Below are positions 59,226-64,000 of a stretch of 64,000 bases of DNA, one piece after another. Position 1 is the first letter of the stretch, and every line of letters begins with the position of its first letter. The notes beneath the pieces were generated by a model. The model was given only the letters and a program-made list of their open reading frames with translations, did no database searches and had not been told where the DNA came from. A program made the position numbers and the translations under genes. Origin of the DNA: Marinobacter salinus (GTDB taxonomy: Bacteria > Pseudomonadota > Gammaproteobacteria > Pseudomonadales > Oleiphilaceae); NCBI RefSeq assembly GCF_001854125.1, contig NZ_CP017715.1, positions 1,364,001-1,428,000 on the forward strand, in the 5' to 3' direction.

Positions 59226-59863
59226 ACAAGGGTCTGATTGCAGCCACCTTCATGGCGTTACTGACAGGCAACCTCATCGGTTGTACGGTATTTCCAAACC
59301 CTGAACCGCCACGGGTTTTGGACCTTCCCGCTGCAACCTCAGCGTATCAGGCTGACAGCGCCCGGCCCTATAGTCTTCGGATTGATACACCCTACGCCTC
59401 CGAGCCCTTCAACAGCACACGCGTACTTGCCAAGCCGAGTCCATGGGAGTTCCGCGTTTTTGAAGGAGTGCGCTGGCGCGACACAGCGCCGGTTATTATT
59501 CGTGATCTGTTGGTGCGGGATATCCGGGCAAGCAAAGGTTTCCAGAATGTCGTCAGCGATACCAGCCCGGCGGACACTGACTGGACGCTGATTACGGAGC
59601 TCTCAGCGTTTCACGCCGAAAACAGCGCAGGCACTTTTGACGTATTGATCGCGCTGCATGCCCAGATTGTAAACAATGGGTCCAAAGCCACTCTGTGCGC
59701 GCACAGCTTTGCTGTGGAGCAGGCTGCCAGCGGAGCCGCAATTGAACAGGTGATAGAAGCCTTCAGTCAGGCAGGTGCGGCAATGTCAGAGGCGGTTACC
59801 CGATGGGCAACCGAATGCCGTGGACTCAATGCTCCGGAAACAGATCAGACCAGGCTGCCTTGA
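59222..59863 (+). CDS. ABC-type transport auxiliary lipoprotein (PqiC/MlaABC auxiliary family)
   Basis: A 213-residue predicted outer-membrane lipoprotein. The signal peptide ends with a lipobox-like LIGC near residue 21. The mature part shows the ABC-transport auxiliary pattern (PPRVLDLP, YSLRIDTP, RWRDTAPVIIRDLLVRDIRAS). The start GTG at 59222 overlaps the MCE gene stop. It likely links the MCE protein to the outer membrane. Its 3' end overlaps the convergent pgsA by 38 bp. Confidence 0.82.
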   Translation: MNKGLIAATFMALLTGNLIGCTVFPNPEPPRVLDLPAATSAYQADSARPYSLRIDTPYASEPFNSTRVLAKPSPWEFRVFEGVRWRDTAPVIIRDLLVRDIRASKGFQNVVSDTSPADTDWTLITELSAFHAENSAGTFDVLIALHAQIVNNGSKATLCAHSFAVEQAASGAAIEQVIEAFSQAGAAMSEAVTRWATECRGLNAPETDQTRLP

Positions 59864-60374
59864 GATAGAGCCCCATTGACCACAAAGTCAGGCCCGCGGC
59901 AATGTAAAGCAGAGCCAGCGCAACGTCGGCCCAGACCACCCCCGGGGGAAAGGCAAGCAAACCAACAATGGCCGCCATCTGGGCCGTGGTCTTGATTTTA
60001 CCGATGTAGGATACCGCCACGCTGGCCCGGCTACCTATCTCCGCCATCCACTCGCGGAGCGCTGAGATAACAATCTCGCGGCCAATAATGACCGTTGCCG
60101 GAATGGTCAGCAGGATCGCGGCGTGCTCCTGAATCAGCACGGCCAGAGCAACCGCCACCATCAGCTTATCTGCAACCGGATCCAGGAAGGCGCCGAAAGG
60201 CGTGCTTTGATCCAGCTTGCGGGCCAGGTAACCGTCCAACCAGTCGGTCGCAGCAGCCAGACCAAAAATGGATGCGCTCACCAGGTAGCTCCACTCGACC
60301 GGCAGGTAAAAAATCACCACAAACACCGGGATCATGATGATACGGGAGAGTGTGAGTATGTTAGGTAAATTCAT
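59826..60374 (-). CDS. pgsA: CDP-diacylglycerol-glycerol-3-phosphate 3-phosphatidyltransferase
   Basis: A 182-residue inner-membrane enzyme that makes phosphatidylglycerol phosphate. The CDP-alcohol phosphotransferase motif is complete: DWLDGYLARKLDQSTPFGAFLDPVADK. Four or more hydrophobic segments are visible. The start at 60374 follows AAGGACA and lies 7 bp after the uvrC stop. pgsA after uvrC is a conserved gammaproteobacterial order. Confidence 0.93.
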   Translation of the reverse strand: MNLPNILTLSRIIMIPVFVVIFYLPVEWSYLVSASIFGLAAATDWLDGYLARKLDQSTPFGAFLDPVADKLMVAVALAVLIQEHAAILLTIPATVIIGREIVISALREWMAEIGSRASVAVSYIGKIKTTAQMAAIVGLLAFPPGVVWADVALALLYIAAGLTLWSMGLYLKAAWSDLFPEH

Positions 60375-60381
60375 GCTGTCC

Positions 60382-62241
60382 TTATTCATCATGCAGTGCT
60401 GCGTATAGTGTTTCGGCCAATGATTTGCTGATGCCCTGAACCTTGGCCATCTCGTCGACGCTGGCTTTGCGCATTTCCTGTATCCCGCCAAAATAGCGAA
60501 TCAGGTCACGACGGCGCTTTGGCCCGATGCCTTCAATGCCCTCAAGCGTTGATTGTCGGCGCTTCTTGTCACGACGGGCACGGTGTCCGGTAATGGCAAA
60601 CCGGTGGGACTCATCCCGGATGTGTTGTATCAGGTGCAGCGCCGGAGAATCGGCGGGCACCCGGAACACATCACCGGTCATGGCATCGATCAACTGTTCC
60701 ATTCCCGCCCGGCGGGTCACACCCTTGGCGACACCGATCAGCGGGATGTCTGAAATTTCAAGTTCATCAAAGACTTCTCGGGCAATATTCAACTGCCCCT
60801 TACCACCATCGATGAAAACCAGATCCGGTCGTTTGCCTTCGCCAGCCACCATCCGCCTGTAGCGGCGTGTCAGTACCTGTCGCATCGCCGCGTAATCGTC
60901 GCCGGCGGTCACCCCTTCAATATTGTAGAGCCGGTAGTCACTCTTGAGCGGGCCATTCTCGTCGAAAACCACACAGGATGCGACGGTATTTTCGCCATGA
61001 CTGTGGCTAACATCAAAGCATTCCATTCTCGATGGCGTCTCTGCCAGCTCTAGCAGGTCCCGAAGCGCCAGCAGGCGACGATAGACAGTTTCCTTGCTTG
61101 CCAGGTGCGTCAGCAGGGTCTGACGTGCATTGGTCATCGCGAGCTCCAACCACCGACGGCGCTCTCCCCTGACATTGCCACGAATCCGGGTCTCCCGGTT
61201 CGCTGTCTCGGACAACGCTTCGGCAAGTAACTCCTGCCCCTCCACGTCCACTGGAACCAGTATATCCCGGGGAATTTCCCGGCGGGTATTTCCGCCGAAA
61301 TAGTACTGCCCCAGGAAGGCACTGAGCAATTCGCCTTCCGTCTGTTCTATGGAATAGCGGGGAAAGTAATCCTTGGTCCCCAAAACCCGGCCGCCACGGA
61401 CAATGATGACCACAATACAAACGATGCCCGCGTCCTGGGCAATGGCGATTACGTCCGCGTCGCCGCCCTCACCGTCAACCGACTGCTGCTCCTGAACGTG
61501 GCGCAGGTGATTGATCTGGTCCCGATAGGCCGCTGCCTTTTCAAACTCCAGGTTTTTGGACGCCACTTCCATCGCGTTCATCAGATCATGGATGATCGCG
61601 GGGTTTTTCCCTTCCAGAAACATGGTGGCACGGCGGATATCCTCCCGATAATCTTCGGGGCTGATGTATTCAACACAGGGAGCCGTGCAACGATGAATCT
61701 GATATTGTAGGCAGGGTCGGGTTCTATTCTTGAAATAGCTTTCACTACAAGATCTTATACGGAATACTTTCTGCAAAACATTAAGACTTTCCTTGACCGC
61801 ACCGGAGCTCGGAAATGGCCCGAACCAGGTGCCGCCCCCTTTTTTGGTGCGCCCGCGCCGGAAAGTCAGAGACGGGTAGTCACTGTGGGACGACAGATAG
61901 ATGTAGGGATACGACTTATCGTCTCGAAGAAGGATGTTGTAGGGAGGGCGAAGGGACTTGATAAGGTTCTGCTCAAGCAGCAGGGCTTCGGTTTCGCTAC
62001 CGGTAATCGTCACTTCAATAGAACTGATTTTTCCAACCAGGGCTTCGGTCTTCGGTGCGAGCCCGGATTTGCGAAAATAACTACTGACCCGTTTCTTAAG
62101 GTTGCGAGCCTTTCCCACATAAAGGACCGAGCCGCCCTCGTCATACATGCGATAAACGCCGGGCCGTTCCGTAAGCTGCTTCAGGAAGTTTTTGCTGTCG
62201 AACCCCCTGTCATGGCTGGAGGATTCAGACCTTGTCGGCAT
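60382..62241 (-). CDS. uvrC: Excinuclease ABC subunit C
   Basis: A 619-residue nucleotide-excision-repair nuclease. The N-terminal GIY-YIG domain (GVYRMYDEGGSVLYVGKARNLKKR), the UVR motif (EFEKAAAYRDQINHL), the RNase-H-like C-terminal domain (MECFDVSHSHGE, PDLVFIDGGKGQL) and a terminal helix-hairpin-helix pair (LEGIEGIGPKRRRDLI, VQGISKSLAETLY) are all present. It makes both incisions around DNA lesions. The ATG at 62241 overlaps the gacA/uvrY stop by 17 bp. Confidence 0.95.
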   Translation of the reverse strand: MPTRSESSSHDRGFDSKNFLKQLTERPGVYRMYDEGGSVLYVGKARNLKKRVSSYFRKSGLAPKTEALVGKISSIEVTITGSETEALLLEQNLIKSLRPPYNILLRDDKSYPYIYLSSHSDYPSLTFRRGRTKKGGGTWFGPFPSSGAVKESLNVLQKVFRIRSCSESYFKNRTRPCLQYQIHRCTAPCVEYISPEDYREDIRRATMFLEGKNPAIIHDLMNAMEVASKNLEFEKAAAYRDQINHLRHVQEQQSVDGEGGDADVIAIAQDAGIVCIVVIIVRGGRVLGTKDYFPRYSIEQTEGELLSAFLGQYYFGGNTRREIPRDILVPVDVEGQELLAEALSETANRETRIRGNVRGERRRWLELAMTNARQTLLTHLASKETVYRRLLALRDLLELAETPSRMECFDVSHSHGENTVASCVVFDENGPLKSDYRLYNIEGVTAGDDYAAMRQVLTRRYRRMVAGEGKRPDLVFIDGGKGQLNIAREVFDELEISDIPLIGVAKGVTRRAGMEQLIDAMTGDVFRVPADSPALHLIQHIRDESHRFAITGHRARRDKKRRQSTLEGIEGIGPKRRRDLIRYFGGIQEMRKASVDEMAKVQGISKSLAETLYAALHDE

Positions 62242-62884
62242 CAAGCAACCCAAGCCGCACAGCCATCAGGGCCAGTTCAACGTCGCTGGAAATCTCCAGC
62301 TTTTCAAAAATCCGGTAACGGTAGCTGTTAACCGTTTTCGGACTCAGGCACAGCTTGTCCGAGATATCCTGAACCTTTTGGCAGTCAACCACCATCATGG
62401 CAATCTGCATTTCACGCTCGGACAGGCGCTCGAAAAGTGAGAGTTCGCCGTCATCCTCCCTGTCACCGCCCAGTTGCTTGAGCGCCATCTTCTGGGCGAT
62501 CTCGGGGCTGATGTAACGTTGGCCAGAGTGGGCCATGCGGATAGCACGAACCATTTCCCTGATATCCGCGCCTTTCGTTATGTAGGCAGAGGCCCCGCTC
62601 TGCATGACACGGGTGGGATAAGGATCGTCTGCGCAAGCAGTAACAACGATGACCCGGATAGAGTCATCAATGCGGAGGATTCGCCGGGTCGCTTCGAGGC
62701 CGCCGATACCGGGCATACGGATATCCATCAGAACAATGTCCGGCTGATCCTTGCGGACAAACTCAATGGCATCCTCTCCCGATGCCGCCTGCCCGATGAC
62801 TTCCAGGTCGGGGTCATCAGCCAGCATCCGGGTAATCCCGGAACGCACCAGATCATGGTCATCTACAACCAGTACCCTGATCAA
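62225..62884 (-). CDS. gacA: GacA/UvrY-family response regulator
   Basis: A 219-residue NarL-type response regulator. The receiver domain has acidic residues Asp8/Asp9, the phosphoacceptor Asp in IVLMDIRMPG near residue 54, and Lys in YITKGADIR. The LuxR-type helix-turn-helix is at about 150-210 (LSEREMQIAMMVVDCQKVQDIS, SPKTVNSYRYRIFEKL). With the sensor GacS/BarA it controls small RNAs of the Csr/Rsm system. Its place before uvrC is conserved. Confidence 0.92.
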   Translation of the reverse strand: MIRVLVVDDHDLVRSGITRMLADDPDLEVIGQAASGEDAIEFVRKDQPDIVLMDIRMPGIGGLEATRRILRIDDSIRVIVVTACADDPYPTRVMQSGASAYITKGADIREMVRAIRMAHSGQRYISPEIAQKMALKQLGGDREDDGELSLFERLSEREMQIAMMVVDCQKVQDISDKLCLSPKTVNSYRYRIFEKLEISSDVELALMAVRLGLLDADKV

Positions 62885-62984
62885 AATTCACCTCGCACAC
62901 GGCTTTCGACAGACAGCGCGATTGTACCGGTTACCGATACTCGCGGGTAGGTGCAAACCGGATTACTGCCGCTCGACTTCACAT

Positions 62985-63236
62985 TCAGGAGGGAGAACCA
63001 AGCCCTGCGGTGTTTTCAACCGGATCAAACCAGACCACCAGATCCCCCCGTTTGACGGCTGCCAGCACTAGGTTCACCTCGGCCAGCGGGTTCTCGGTAT
63101 CGTTCAACCCATGGTACCGGGTGCAATACTCTTCAACCAAGCCAGTCAATTGATCTTCCGTCAGCAGTTCCTTCTCTACAATGAACTTTTCCTGCCGGGG
63201 GTCGGGTTGCCCTTGATAGGCTGCGTCGTCGGTCAT
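62985..63236 (-). CDS. YheU-like small protein (UPF0270 family)
   Basis: An 83-residue protein that resembles YheU: LTEDQLTGLVEEYCTRYHGLND, then VNLVLAAVKRGDLVVWFDPVENTAG fit the family pattern. Function of the family is not known. The ATG is preceded by CAGGAGGGA. It is flanked by gacA and the chemoreceptor, both on the same strand, with gaps of 100 and 76 bp. The assignment is by eye. Confidence 0.65.
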   Translation of the reverse strand: MTDDAAYQGQPDPRQEKFIVEKELLTEDQLTGLVEEYCTRYHGLNDTENPLAEVNLVLAAVKRGDLVVWFDPVENTAGLGSPS

Positions 63237-63312
63237 AGTCCCTCCTGTTGATGCACATGGTAAGGATTATCACGCAAAGGGAGAAGCCCTTTCCAAAAAT
63301 CATCTTCCGGCG

Positions 63313-64000
63313 CTATTGGCCGGAGTCGGCTGCGGTCCGGAATCGGGCGATCAGCTGCCGCATCGACAGGGATTCCTGCCTCAGGGCCTCACTGATGGCC
63401 CGCGTGCTTTCAACGCTTTCAATCAGGAAATCGGCACTCTCGTCCAGGGCGGTCGACCGGCGACCAACCCGCCCTATTTCATCCCGCTGGGTGGTTACGG
63501 CGGCCGAGATGGCAGCACTGTGGTCTTCCAACTGGACAAACTGTCCCCTCAGGCTCTCGAGGTGGGCCTTGAGCGCAATCAGGTGCTCACGATTCTGATT
63601 ACCGGCCTCGCGCATTTCACCCAACAGCTCATCGACGCTGCCAACACCGGCCACCAGGTCCTGAACCCATTGGCCAATATTCCGGGTAGATTCGGACGTT
63701 CGCCGGGACAACGTCCTGACTTCATCAGCAACCACTGCAAAACCCCGACCATGCTCGCCTGCCCGGGCAGCCTCGATTGCGGCGTTGAGCGCCAGTAAGT
63801 TAGTCTGCTCTGCAATGTCTGCAATAACACCGATGACCTGCTCGATTTTACCGGTTGAATCGTTCAACGCGTGAATTGATTGTGAAACGCGGGAGATCAC
63901 ATCAACCGTATGCTCTGCCGCCTGTTCACTGCTGACCAGCCTATGTTGCACTTCTTCGTTAGCCGACACAGCATCCCCAACTGTAAGCGCTGACTGGTCG
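63313..64000 (-). CDS. Methyl-accepting chemotaxis protein, C-terminal part
   Basis: The C-terminal about 228 residues of a chemoreceptor that continues past the right edge. The signalling hairpin tip reads [20 protein letters not shown], then [20 protein letters not shown], the most conserved part of MCPs. It interacts with CheA and CheW. Sensory and membrane domains lie outside the window. A C-terminal helical stretch of about 100 residues follows the tip. Confidence 0.9.
   Translation of the reverse strand, partial: DQSALTVGDAVSANEEVQHRLVSSEQAAEHTVDVISRVSQSIHALNDSTGKIEQVIGVIADIAEQTNLLALNAAIEAARAGEHGRGFAVVADEVRTLSRRTSESTRNIGQWVQDLVAGVGSVDELLGEMREAGNQNREHLIALKAHLESLRGQFVQLEDHSAAISAAVTTQRDEIGRVGRRSTALDESADFLIESVESTRAISEALRQESLSMRQLIARFRTAADSGQ

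Noticed and set aside
1-64000. CRISPR arrays
   Set aside because: No regularly spaced short repeats with unique spacers were found; the repeat arrays at 46461 and 49242 are tandem and adjoining without spacers.

Overview
The window reads as a gammaproteobacterial chromosome, most likely a marine Marinobacter-type organism. This is inferred from the type II secretion genes, the conserved gacA/uvrY-uvrC-pgsA-tRNA neighbourhood, the FAD oxidase/GlpD-like/FGGY kinase cluster and the moderately high G+C. No rRNA or species marker is present, so the genus is an inference.

Layout. (1) 1-3182: end of a type II secretion operon (gspF partial, gspE) diverging from a short gspC and a LapG-like periplasmic protease. 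(2) 3290-8056: tightly overlapping FAD oxidase, GlpD-like dehydrogenase and FGGY kinase genes. (3) 8084-9599: a near-perfect FNR box, a CBS-domain gene and an FNR-type regulator with all four cluster cysteines. (4) 9611-15307: an MksBEF/Wadjet SMC system in the order D-C-A-B with 8-bp overlaps. (5) 15449-18121: CIA30 protein, SDR and Old Yellow Enzyme. (6) 18150-27037: two nuclease operons, a PLD-helicase-DUF3427 protein with a methyltransferase-HNH fusion, and an SbcCD/YhaON-like pair. (7) 27160-32586: a two-subunit NAD-dependent formate dehydrogenase whose 3' end is partly duplicated on the far side of a small winged-helix gene. (8) 32681-33849: a Xre/RES toxin-antitoxin module with paired operators.

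(9) 33901-52417: an 18.5-kb genomic island in tRNA-Cys, bounded by exact 57-bp direct repeats. It carries an AlbA_2 protein and Mrr-type nuclease, an SF2 helicase with a zinc-finger partner, an Eco29kI-like restriction-modification system with Vsr, a probable Panacea/PemK-like toxin-antitoxin pair, a serine recombinase with a candidate res site, and a compact replication-like block. That block holds ~90-bp tandem repeats, two small genes, RNase HI, a protein with family-A-polymerase-like motifs, 35-bp repeats and a tyrosine recombinase. A second tyrosine recombinase lies beside the tRNA.

(10) 52369-64000: tRNA-Cys, tRNA-Gly, a TPP riboswitch with thiBPQ, an Mla/MCE lipid transporter, then pgsA, uvrC, gacA/uvrY, a YheU-like gene and a chemoreceptor cut by the window edge.

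The best candidates for undescribed biology are the RNase HI/polymerase-like block with its repeats (46461-50481), the helicase/zinc-finger pair (37697-40353), and the PLD-helicase/methyltransferase-HNH operon (18150-22957). These functions are inferred from motifs and context only.
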